Below, piece by piece: positions 37,501 through 46,200 of a stretch of DNA of 64,000 nucleotides. Every line of letters starts with the position of its first letter. The stretch's first letter is position 1. This stretch comes from Aptenodytes patagonicus. Taxonomy: Eukaryota; Chordata; Aves; Sphenisciformes; Spheniscidae. The position numbers were made by a program, and so were the translations under genes. The stretch lies in the NCBI RefSeq assembly GCF_965638725.1, contig NC_134957.1:17570101-17634100 (forward strand). Direction: 5' to 3'. Below the pieces are notes generated by a model. It was given only the letters and a program-made list of their open reading frames with translations, made no database searches and had not been told where the DNA came from.

Positions 37501-40246
37501 CCACACCACTGGGACATCACTGGGTCTAAGAGCAAGGAGCCTGACAACTAGTTAGTCCTTAGCTGGAATGAATAGCTAGACAGTTACTAATTTCAAACAA
37601 AATAAAATTAAATAACTGCTAGAGAACCCTAAGATCCAGGCTGGATCTTTTATCAGTGATCCTTAGTTTTTCATGCCATTTCTTACAGGATGGAGATAAA
37701 GGTACCCAACTATTTGCTGCAGGTTGCATTTGGGGTTAATCTTTTAATTCTCCTAAATCTGCCAAATAAGTTAATAATATAAAATCTAGACTTCCAAAGC
37801 ATTCAAAATTCATCAAGATATTAGGCCATTCTGTATGTATTGCCTCCCACAAGCACTATAGCTTGTGCCATGCTCCAGTTCCAATGTAATTATTTAAATG
37901 CAAGTGTCACATAAACATCTTAAAATTCCAAAGTACTGGGACCAAAGGTTTAGCTGAACAAAACTTTAGAAACTGGAGAAAAAATTGCTACTTCTTACAT
38001 AGATTAGTTCTGAAAGGAGAGAACGAACGAACCTGTCTTGCTTACACACATGGTAGATTACCAAACTTCCGATTACTGCTACAGTTTGGCTGGCAAATGA
38101 GCAGAAGGTAAGTAAAACCAGCCATATGTTCCTTACACAGCTTAAACTCTGCGGTTAGGCTGTGTGGGTGTGCAGATGTTTGTGTGCCATGCAAAACCAC
38201 CCTGCAGAGCACGTCTGAGTGAGCGTCATGGGTACATGAGCACGGCGTTTACACACACAAACCGGTATTCCTGCATTTCCATCAGACATGCTTCAAAAAG
38301 TTATAGTGAAAAAACCTCCAGAACGTGCTATTTCCTCAATACCAGAGCATGCTGTAATAGCATTTCTGCAGGAAAACACTCTAAAAGCAGCAGCTTGAAA
38401 CACTGTTTATGGATTCTGAACTTGTTTCAGAACCACCATATTTTCCACTCTTACATTTCTGCATTGTTTCCCAGCTCACAACTGGCACACACCAACATGC
38501 AATACAGCAGTGAAACAAAAGGTTTCTAACTGGAAAATTTCTGAAAGCTTTTCAATATTCCTCATAAGATTTTAAAAAAAAAAAACCAAACACAACACCA
38601 AAATGCTTTTATTCCAAGTCCTGACAAAAACAACCATAATCCTTTAACTTGATATTGGAGAGAGATGTGAAATTGAAGAGAGAATGTGATTACCTCCACT
38701 TCAGCTCTGTACTGGGACACTAATTCCATTTTTTCTTTCTCTGAAGACACGTTTTGTTACGTGTATATTGAGAAAGTGGTTTTGTACTTCTGTAAGGATG
38801 CCTGCAGCTGCTTCAGCATACATGGACTCATACTCAGTATCTCCACTGACAGCTGCTGAAGGGCTGCCCTGGCAAAATCCTCTCTTCTCAACATTAATTT
38901 TTGCTGAAAATATTCCCCATTAGATCATTTTCCTCTTTGCTACTCAGCTTGGTACAGCTTTACACACAGAAGAGGAGCTACGACAGCTTTGCTATCTCTT
39001 TTAAGAGACAGTAATAGCCTTTTCTCTGTGATTTATCCCAGTTAGATACCTGAAAACTTGCAGTGCTTACCTCAACGTGAGTTTGAGCATACAAGGTGGT
39101 TTGAAACACTGTGCTTAACTCTGTGAGGAAGATGTAAAGAAATTAATGCTATCTATAGTCCGGCTATTTCTTTTGCTAAAATGGCTCTCAGAATGTGGAC
39201 AGGCTTCAGAAAGATCATTTTTATTTTACGCTCAGAAACATCATCTTATTATAGCTGCCATATATAAGCCCACTCTAAAAACAAGGTTGTAGCAGTTTTT
39301 TCCAGATTACTTTAAAAGTTTGCAATAATACATATTTTGTATCGCCCCGATTTACTTTTTTCCTGATTATCAGAAAAAAACCAGACAAAATGGCACAGAA
39401 ACAGCACCGACTTCTCCATCTTGTTCTTTGGGGGGGAAAGCCACAAGCGAAGCATAAGCGCAAAGCAGTCCAGGGAGGCCAGCTTTAACTTTTACCCTAG
39501 GAGAACCGGGGGCAAACGGCACCGAGCCGTTCTCCTTCCCAGCCCTTCTCCTTTTGTGCCACTTCTCTGCTAAAAAAGCGTTAGTGTGCGAGCTGTGACC
39601 CAAACCGCACTCTAATTAAGGGCCCTGCTGGCAGGCCCACGGGAGGGGGTCTGCAGGCGGCTGGGTGGCTCATCTCCTGCTTGGATGGGTGGAAGGCTGG
39701 GGAAATTGCAATTAGCAGCCGGTGCGGAAGGGTACGAGGGATTCTCTGACCTAATTCGGGAGGTGAAGGAGCGCTGCGAGGGGAGCGGGCGCGCACTCCC
39801 TCCCCGGTCCAAAGGGGGCTGCGCGGGGCCGGCGGCTGCCTCCGCCCGGGCAGCGAGCCGCCCCACGGGGGTCTCCGCCGCAGCCCCGCACCAGGGCGGC
39901 GCGGTACCGGGGGGCGCCGGGTGGGAGACGGACCGTCCCCCTGCGGCTGAAACCGCGCCTGAGCGGCGGCGGGGCGGGCAGGGGAGCGGGGCCGGGCGAG
40001 GCGGAGGCGGCAGCCGCGGCGGGTGTCCGGTCCGGTCCGGTCCGGTCCCGCCCGGCCCGGACGGCGGCGGCGGCGCCCCCGGGGACCCACCGCCCAAAAT
40101 GGCTGCGCGCCCCCGGCCCCCGCGCACCGCCCCGCAGCGCGGCGCATCCTCCCGGGCCGGCGGGGCCTCCTCTCCCCGCGGCACTTACCCACGGAGTCGG
40201 GCAGGGCGACACCGCCCGGGCGCTGCTGAGTCAGGGACTGCCGCAT
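13393..40246 (-). CDS. TMEM255A: Transmembrane protein 255A, complete spliced gene (9 coding exons)
   Basis: Nine exons with GT-AG junctions and matching phases join into 972 bases coding for 323 residues; human isoforms are about 325-349. The protein is a four-pass membrane protein of poorly known function. N-terminus [10 protein letters not shown], then a basic FNRRKRN stretch before span 1 (about 31-50). Span 2 is at about 66-82, span 3 at 89-109 and span 4 at 196-217. The loop before span 4 is cysteine-rich ([17 protein letters not shown]). The proline- and tyrosine-rich tail (about 224-323) carries two PPxY motifs, PPRY (304-307) and PPPY (318-321), which are ligands for WW domains such as those of NEDD4-type ubiquitin ligases. 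The gene starts in a CpG island and converges on ZBTB33. Identity rests on recognised family sequence in every exon; the function is not known. Confidence 0.95.
13552..17226 (-). other. TMEM255A: TMEM255A intron 8
   Basis: Contains the 59-bp tandem repeat at 14235-14411; the 14.4-15.6 kb part is unusually GC-rich for an intron of this gene. No nested gene recognised. Confidence 0.8.
14235..14411. repeat. 59-bp tandem repeat, three copies
   Basis: Units begin with GGCCACTAATA at 14235, 14294 and 14353, and a broken fourth start (GGCCA) follows at 14412. Each unit contains GGTTTTATCC and ACAGTCATGCTGCGCCCTGT. Copies differ at only a few bases (ACCATGG, ACTGTGG, ACCGTGG), so the array is fairly young. 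It is a minisatellite likely to vary in copy number. Confidence 0.92.
17227..17370 (-). CDS. TMEM255A: TMEM255A coding exon 8
   Basis: 144 bases, phase 0 to 0, residues 224-271 (starts [18 protein letters not shown], ends PPYSAYDFQ). Acceptor TTTTAACAG; donor CAG|GTAGGG. Codes for the first half of the tyrosine- and proline-rich tail. Confidence 0.93.
17371..18701 (-). other. TMEM255A: TMEM255A intron 7
   Basis: Ordinary intron sequence; nothing else recognised. Confidence 0.8.
18702..18864 (-). CDS. TMEM255A: TMEM255A coding exon 7
   Basis: 163 bases coding for the end of codon 169 and residues 170-223, including [17 protein letters not shown] and span 4 ([17 protein letters not shown]). 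Three AG acceptors lie close together; I chose AATCTAG|CAGAGTAG because it restores the family sequence CGNRVEI and the phase left by exon 6. Donor GACATG|GTAAG. Confidence 0.93.
18865..21587 (-). other. TMEM255A: TMEM255A intron 6
   Basis: Contains a run of 17 G at 20502-20518 followed by 9 A. Nothing else recognised. Confidence 0.8.
21588..21676 (-). CDS. TMEM255A: TMEM255A coding exon 6
   Basis: 89 bases, residues 140-168 plus two bases of codon 169. Holds the cysteine-rich loop ([14 protein letters not shown] and FCCDLYNCG). Acceptor ATTCACACAG; donor GGAAA|GTGAGT. Confidence 0.93.
21677..22718 (-). other. TMEM255A: TMEM255A intron 5
   Basis: Nothing recognised. Some family members carry a longer loop at this position, so an optional exon is possible, but I did not see one. 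Confidence 0.75.
22719..22781 (-). CDS. TMEM255A: TMEM255A coding exon 5
   Basis: 63 bases, phase 0, residues 119-139 ([16 protein letters not shown] and TTPPE). Acceptor TTCGTTGGCAG; donor GAG|GTGAGA. It continues AARHI from exon 4 exactly as in the family. Confidence 0.92.
22782..24681 (-). other. TMEM255A: TMEM255A intron 4
   Basis: GC-rich near exon 5 and AT-rich near exon 4. No other feature recognised. Confidence 0.8.
24682..24771 (-). CDS. TMEM255A: TMEM255A coding exon 4
   Basis: 90 bases, phase 0, residues 89-118: span 3 ([20 protein letters not shown]) and [10 protein letters not shown]. Acceptor TTTCTCAG; donor ACATA|GTAAGTG. Confidence 0.94.
24772..30375 (-). other. TMEM255A: TMEM255A intron 3
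   Basis: The longest intron of the gene, 5.6 kb. No nested gene, RNA or repeat family recognised. Confidence 0.75.
30376..30438 (-). CDS. TMEM255A: TMEM255A coding exon 3
   Basis: 63 bases, phase 0, residues 68-88 ([20 protein letters not shown] then M), the core of span 2 and the short loop after it. Acceptor TTTTTCAG; donor CAAATG|GTAAG. Confidence 0.94.
30439..35614 (-). other. TMEM255A: TMEM255A intron 2
   Basis: Carries the solo LTR at 32791-33377, inserted antisense to the gene, with an A-rich stretch just after it (33480-33530). No other feature recognised. Confidence 0.8.
32786..33382 (+). mobile_element. Solo LTR of an endogenous retrovirus with 5-bp target duplication
   Basis: The element runs from TGTCCTGGTTTC (32791) to AAACCATGACA (33377), 587 bp, with the TG...CA ends of retroviral LTRs and imperfect inverted termini. 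It is flanked by perfect 5-bp direct repeats GTGGT (32786-32790 and 33378-33382). Inside, a TATA box (TATAAA, 33064-33069) precedes an ATTAAA poly(A) signal (33235-33240), which fixes plus orientation and a U3-R-U5 layout. No internal viral sequence is present, so this is a recombination remnant with no coding capacity. A 5-bp duplication is typical of ERVL-type integration. I recognise this LTR type as widespread in birds; the exact family name needs a repeat library. Confidence 0.9.
35615..35757 (-). CDS. TMEM255A: TMEM255A coding exon 2
   Basis: 143 bases: two bases completing codon 20, then residues 21-67, with the basic FNRRKRN stretch, span 1 ([20 protein letters not shown]) and GGYYPGVI. 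An N-linked glycosylation sequon (NVT) lies at 56-58. Acceptor GTTTTTAG; donor GTTATT|GTAAGT. Confidence 0.95.
35758..40188 (-). other. TMEM255A: TMEM255A intron 1
   Basis: The end near exon 1 is part of the CpG island; the rest is ordinary intron. Nothing else recognised. Confidence 0.8.
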
Positions 40247-40470
40247 GCTGCCGCCGCCGGCCCCCGCTCCCCGCCGCAGCCCGCCGGGCCACGGCGGCGG
40301 ACAGAGCCCCGGCAGCGGCTCCGCCGCGCCTGCGCGCTGGGGCGGGAGCGGCGAGAGCTGCGGGGCCGGACCGGGCCGGACCGTACCGCCCGCTGCCCCC
40401 GCCCGGCGGCGGGGCCGGGGGCGGGTCCGCGGCGGTCCCTCCGGGTCTCACCGGGGAGGGCTTTGGATAT
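39600..40470 (-). promoter_or_regulatory. TMEM255A: CpG island, TMEM255A promoter
   Basis: Dense CpG, extremely GC-rich sequence surrounding exon 1 of TMEM255A. It includes a pentanucleotide tandem of TCCGG units (40026-40048) and an NRF1-like palindrome (GCGCCTGCGCGC near 40328). No TATA box seen. The long open frames here on both strands are composition artefacts. Confidence 0.75.
40189..40246 (-). CDS. TMEM255A: TMEM255A coding exon 1
   Basis: Start ATG at 40244-40246, residues 1-19 plus one base ([19 protein letters not shown]). Donor GTGG|GTAAGT. The start is supported by the conserved SLTQQR N-terminus and by its position inside a CpG island. Confidence 0.92.
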
Positions 40471-43214
40471 GTGGCATTCCTTCCAAAATTACTCCTTACC
40501 CCTCGCCCCCCCCCCCCCCCCGGCGTGTGGAGGTCTGGGACCGCACGCGTAGCTGGTACCGTTCCGCTGGAAACCAGCGGAGTGGCGGTGCCCTAGAGGG
40601 GTTTTTTTGGGAGGGGAGGGATAGAGGTCCTGCCCCATCTCCAGGAGGTTCCCGGCGTTGGATCCCCCCGCGCTCACCAGCAGCCCGGCCGCAGGGGCTC
40701 AGCACCTCCCCGGTGTTGGATATCCCCTGCCCTCTCCCCATCTTTTCCCCAGCCCCTTTGCACCCCAGCAGCTCCCATCCGACTTCCAGCCCCACCGCTC
40801 CAGGCCGTTCTGTCCTTCGCCAAACACCTCCCTGGCACCTCTCTGTCCCCCATCCTCCCTATCTCCCTCCTCCCTGCAGCGCTGAGCCCCAGAGCGGTGC
40901 TGGTGGCACTCCTGGGCAGCCACCCCACCACGGCCACTGGCCCAGTTTTTTACTTCTCGGTGCTCTGAGATCTCTGTGCCTGCCTGTGCCCCGTCCCACG
41001 GAGGCAGTATTCCCAAGAGACCCTGCAAGCTCCCCACGTCTCTGGCCAAGGAGCCGGGGCAGGCCCTCAACCTCTGTTTTCCATATGATATCTGTAAAAT
41101 GGGAATAAAAGCATCTTCCCAGCAGGTTTCATAATTGCTTGTGAATCGCTTTAATGCCCTGGGCTGAGAGGTGCTAAGTGCAAATCATGTAATTATTTCA
41201 AGCCAAAGCATATTTCATCAAGTTAAAAGAAACTAATCCTATCTCTGCTTCAAAAAAACCCCCACTTTTATTGGATAAGAGCCTAATTACCAGCTTCTCC
41301 CACGAGAAAAGAGAAAGCGTACACTGACAGCAGTGCAAGAGGCATGTTACAAATGCCCAGATCAATTAATGGCAAAGAACGCGTCACCTCCAGAGAAAAC
41401 AGTGGTTATTTACCTCGGATGAACTAGAGGAGCCCTGTGCTCACTGCCTGTGCCCCACCGGGCAGCGGGGCCGGCACTGGCCCCCTCCTGCTCAGTCGCC
41501 CCCACTCTGTGCCAGTGATGGACAGAACGGGTCTCGGCCCCCTCCTCCACTCTGTGCCAGGGCCGGGCTGTGCGGCAGCACAACCACTGTGATGGAATGC
41601 GTGTGCTCCCTGAGAGCTGCTGGTGCTCCACGATTGCCCAGGCCAAGTTAAATCCCTGCGCCCCATCCCAGCTCCTGAGTTTTGGGCAGGCAACTCTCCG
41701 ACCCCGAGGCCCCAGCCCTGCTGGGGAGAGCCAGCTGTGAGCATGGCTGCCTGCATGCCCTCCTGCCGGCGGGCCTGGCTGTGGGCAGGCACCGGTACCG
41801 AGCCAGCCCTGCCTGCGTACCTGGCAGCAGGCATGCGGCAGCCCTGGCCAACTCTGCGCAGACCAGGGCAGCTGCCAGACCTCTTTCTTTCCTGCTGCGC
41901 CCATTTACCAGCACAGCCGGTGAGCGGCTTTCAGCCACGCTCAGGAGAGGAAAGGGAGAAATGGTGCTTTGCCTGCTTGGACGGCGCAGTGCAGCCCAGC
42001 GGGAGCCCAGGACAGACGTCCCTGTGCCTCTGGGCAAAGCCCCAGCCTGGGGGAAGGCAGCCTTTCCCCACCGTTGAGCAGGGCCTGGCTCTCCTGCGAA
42101 GGGAAGGGTCGCCAGCCCCATTGGAAATCTGCCGAGGGGATGAGCTGGTGGATGGTGCTGAGGTCCTGCTGGGACAGCCGGTGTAAAACAAGCCACGCTT
42201 TTCCTCGAGAGCTGCATGGGGCACAGCCAGGGACAGGCAGCCCTCGCATGCTGCCATCACACCGCTGAAGCCGTTCCAGGTGCCGCTGCACATGCAGCAG
42301 CAGGCAGGATTTTGGTGAGGCTGGCCTGACACCAATGCCCTGTCCCCCCGCTGCCGCCCAGCACTCCCACCATGCCGGTCCCTTGCAGCAGCGGAACTCC
42401 AGCACGCACCCCTCCCGTGCTCCTAATGCACCATCTTGTGCCCATAATTCACTGATGGGGGAAAATCTGATACTCCCCAGCCCCAGTTCGCAGAGTGTCA
42501 CAGCAAGGTGTCCCTCTGGATTTTGCCTCAGTGGCTGTGGCCGGCTCTTACAGCTGGGTCGGGGAAGACAACGCTGCGCGCTCCTAGCTGCTGTCTCAGT
42601 TCGAAGGGATAAATATAGACCTGCCCCCTGTACTACCCCTTCACTGCAAAAGAGATTTTGCAAGCATTAAACACGTCCCCGCCGTGATTGACAAGCACAT
42701 ATTGACAGACACATGTGGCCATCAAAAGCCCTAGCGATTTGCTAATGTTTATTAACAGCTACACAGTCTCCCCGGGGTGGAGAGCCTGGCTTCCCCATGT
42801 AGGGCACTGGCTGGCCTTGGCGGGGACTTGGGTGCGGGGCAGGATGCTGTGAGGGTGCTGCAAAGGGCACCAGATGCCAGGGGGCTCGGGAGGGGATCCT
42901 GTTGCGTTGAGCTCACCCCTCTTAGGAAAGCAAGTTATTTTTTGATCTGCTCCCAAACGCTGAAGTCCTGCAGAGTAGGGAGGGAAGGCAGCGTGGTTCC
43001 CCGCAGACAGGCAAAGGTCTCAGCGCAGCCACACTTGCTCAGCCTTTTTGGGGGATGCCACGGGGCTGGGGAGCTGTGCTGGGGAGGGGGCTGTGCCCAC
43101 GGGTCCCCAAGGGCCGGGGCGACATGGCATCTATGATGGGGCTGGCGCTGCTGGGCTCAGCCCCGGGCTCCTGAGTTGCCAACGCTCACATTTCTCCGCG
43201 TTTCCCACCCAGGG
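40471..43214. other. Intergenic region between TMEM255A and ATP1B4
   Basis: The two genes diverge from here. A run of 16 C lies at 40506-40521. The 41.4-43.2 kb part is GC-rich and produces many open frames on both strands, none of which resembles a known protein. A splice acceptor (TTTCCCACCCAG) ends at 43212, just before the ATP1B4 ATG, so a 5' UTR exon and the ATP1B4 promoter may lie in this region. Confidence 0.55.
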
Positions 43215-43277
43215 ATGGACGGGAACGCCAGCGCCGGGGGCACAGAGGGCCAGCACAGGAGCCCCCACCATAAGGCG
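43215..43277 (+). CDS. ATP1B4: ATP1B4 coding exon 1
   Basis: Residues 1-21, starting [20 protein letters not shown]. Donor AAGGCG|GTGAGT leaves phase 0, which fits exon 2. An acceptor-like TTTCCCACCCAG directly precedes GGATGG, so a non-coding exon may lie upstream. The call rests on phase, splice sites and an acceptable ATG context; N-termini of this family are too variable for a sequence match. Confidence 0.7.
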
Positions 43278-46200
43278 GTGAGTCTTTTGGGGGCTGCTGG
43301 CCACCCTCCAAGAGGTGAGGCGGGGGCTGCTGCCAAGGACCTGCTTCATGGCTGATAAATATAGCTACTTTGCTTTAGGAAATGCTGCTTCGTTCCTTAG
43401 GCAAAGCGTAAACACTTTGCACTGAGAGGGGAAGGGGCAGCAGGGGGTCTGGCTGGTGGTCCTGGGCAGCGAGGGGGGCTAGGAGGGATGGGGACACCTG
43501 GGAATGGGCCACCCTCTGCACACCTGGCTTTCAGCAGGAGGAACCCACTGTTGAGAGCTGACCTGGTCCAGGGTGAGGATGGGGGAAAGCCCCTGGCCTC
43601 CCTCAGGGCACCCACGACTGTCAGCACAGCGTGATCCTGCCAGGGATGAACCCCAGCTTTGCTTCGCTGCCCGGAGTCACCCCAGCTGCCACGGTGGGCA
43701 GCGGCCTGGGGTTGTCCAGTGTCCCGACAGGTCTCACCGTGGCTGTGCCCCCTCCCTGCCCCGGCACACTCCTACCCCAGCTCCTGCTGCTCCTCCTGCT
43801 CCTTGTCCAAGTGCAAGGGACTGCTCCGAGACCATCTCTGGTCCTGGGCTGCAAAGATAAAACACCTGGGAGGTGTTGCACTTCAGACCTAACCTAGCTC
43901 CCTAGCTCAAGGACCTCCGCAAGGGACCTGGCAGTGGGGACATCCTGTCCTGTCCGACTGCCCCACACAGACCTCCCTGCCCGTGGGGAGAGCCTGGGCC
44001 TCCCTCAGCCTTCCCACGCTGCCACGGAGCCCCCGTGGCCTCTCCCAGCCGGCAGGATGGGACCCTTCACCGAGTGCTGGGTATGCAGCATGGAGCCAGG
44101 AGAGCCAGAAACTTTTCCCTCCTTGCAAAAGCCTCCTGCAGGGCAGAGCCATGTGTTCTCCAGGTGAGAGCCCATGGGAGGCTGTCCCTGTCTCCCCCCG
44201 CAGCTCTAAGTATCAGTAGTAGCTTCTGGGTGAGGGGTCTGCATACAGCCCATGCGCTGCCCTCACTGCCTCCGAGCTGCAGCTGATGTGAAATCTAAAG
44301 GGCTTTTCCCAAAGCAGCACCAAGCATCGGTGCAGCGTCCCTCTAAGCAGTCCCTGCTACTCTGGCAGTCTGAGAAAATGTTTCCAAAACAGCTGCCAGT
44401 ACCTCTTTTATTTAATGGGGAGGAGAGCGGGAGGAAGGAGAACTCCTCCTCTTCTTCCATCGCTTGCTCCTCTGCAGGTGTCCTGGCAGCCGGCAGCCCC
44501 CGCATCTCCTCTCCCATGTCCCTGCCGGTGACTCATGCTGGGGCTGCTGCTTCCCTGCTCCAAAATCCTCTGGCTTCATCAGCCTTGCATGGTACAGGGC
44601 TGTGGCCATGCAGGAACTGGCTCAGGAAGGGCTCCAGCCCGGGGTGCGGGACCTAGGCCAAGCATTGCCTTTGCTGTACAGGCGGCCATGGGCATTTTGC
44701 CGGCAGCAGCGCTCTGACACAGGCATGCCTCCAGAAGAGCCCCACCGGGGCTTTAACTGGGTCCTATCAGGGCAATCAGTGGGATGGTGATGGTTTACAG
44801 CCCCCCTGGGTCTGGCCCAGGCTCTCCGAGGGATTAATTCAGGCTTTGGAGTTGGTACTCTTCCCCCATTCTCACTGTTTTGCAGTATTTGTGTGTCTGA
44901 GCAGAGTTTCATCCCCCCAGATTCAAAGGTGTTTCCAAGCCAGACTTTCTGCCAAGCTGTCAGCTGCTTCCCAGCTCCCCCGGGGCGACTCACAGGGTGT
45001 AAACATCTCGCTTGTTGGCCCTGGCTCCAACAGGTGCCCGCAGCCGGTGGGTTTCCATGGCCCTCAGTGCAGACATGGGGCAGTCATGCCAGTGCAGCTG
45101 CTGCGGGGCTGCACTCGCAGAGGGCACGGTGGCCTCAGGGAGATGTGGCCGGGGTGGGCGAGCGTGGCCCTGACCCAGCCGGGAGCAGCTTAGCCCTGCA
45201 GCAGCGTTTGCATTAAAGCGCTGGGAGGCGATGAACCCATCCAGATCTCAGCATCACCCCTTCTCCTTGGCGGTACCTGGCCAAGCCCTGCCCTGAGCTC
45301 AAAGCAAGGTCTGCACCCTCTCCCACCTTGTTGCCTGCCTTTGGAGATGTAGAGCCTGCCCAGGTTCAAGGGGGGTTAGGGACAGCTGCCATGTCTCATC
45401 TCAAGCAACTCTCAGCCAGGCGCAGGTACAGAGAGATTTGTGTTCCTGAGCTCCAGACAAATGAGTTTTCACCACCGAGGCAAAAAGCAAACTCTCGCTG
45501 CGTGGGGAGATGCTTTTCCCTAGAACTTAGTGTAATTAAAAAATAACAACACAGGGATTTCTCCAAAGACTAAACACTTGATCGCACGCCAAGAAAAACA
45601 AACTGGATGACCTCTTAAATAATGCCGCCTGCTGTCATCTGTGGTAGCATAGAAAACGTGCACTTGAGCTCAGAGATGTTGCAGAAGCGTGGGAACAACT
45701 CCGGTCCTCCCAGGTCACAGGTTTTCTTTGGTCATGTTCACGCAGGTGGAAAAAGATGAGTTTCTGTAAATGCCAGGACAAGGAGACAGTACCCGGTGTG
45801 ACAGCAGCGACGTACATGTCATGGAAAAATGGATGCTGGGATCTAAGCGATCTTAAGTCAGAACAGCCAAAACTGCCTCTCTTTAACTCAAGAGTGATGA
45901 TGGGAAAATGGAAATTTGAAACATTTCCAGCTATTAAGTGCTTTTGCATTTATTTTTGGCCAATGAGATGTTCAGCTTGTGTGTGGGGGTTGTGTTCTGT
46001 AACTCCTCCAGGAAAATAAGCATGAGGAGAAGGTCCAGGATCCTGACAGAGGGGAGGACAAGACCAGGGCAGAGATGGGGAGCAAAACCTGGGCAGATCT
46101 GGCTGGGGAGATGAAGATGTTCTTGTGGAACCCGGAGGAGAGAACGTGTCTGGGGAGAACGGCCAAGAGCTGGGGTAGGTCCTTGCTCAAGCCTTTCTTT

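Noticed and set aside
39581-41108. Open frames of up to 303 codons around the TMEM255A promoter
   Set aside because: Composition artefact of the CpG island. Only the first 58 coding bases of the minus-strand frame ending at 40246 are a real exon.
41410-42670. Several open frames of 130-240 codons on both strands between TMEM255A and ATP1B4
   Set aside because: GC-rich sequence with overlapping frames on both strands, no domain, no splice support and no resemblance to known proteins.
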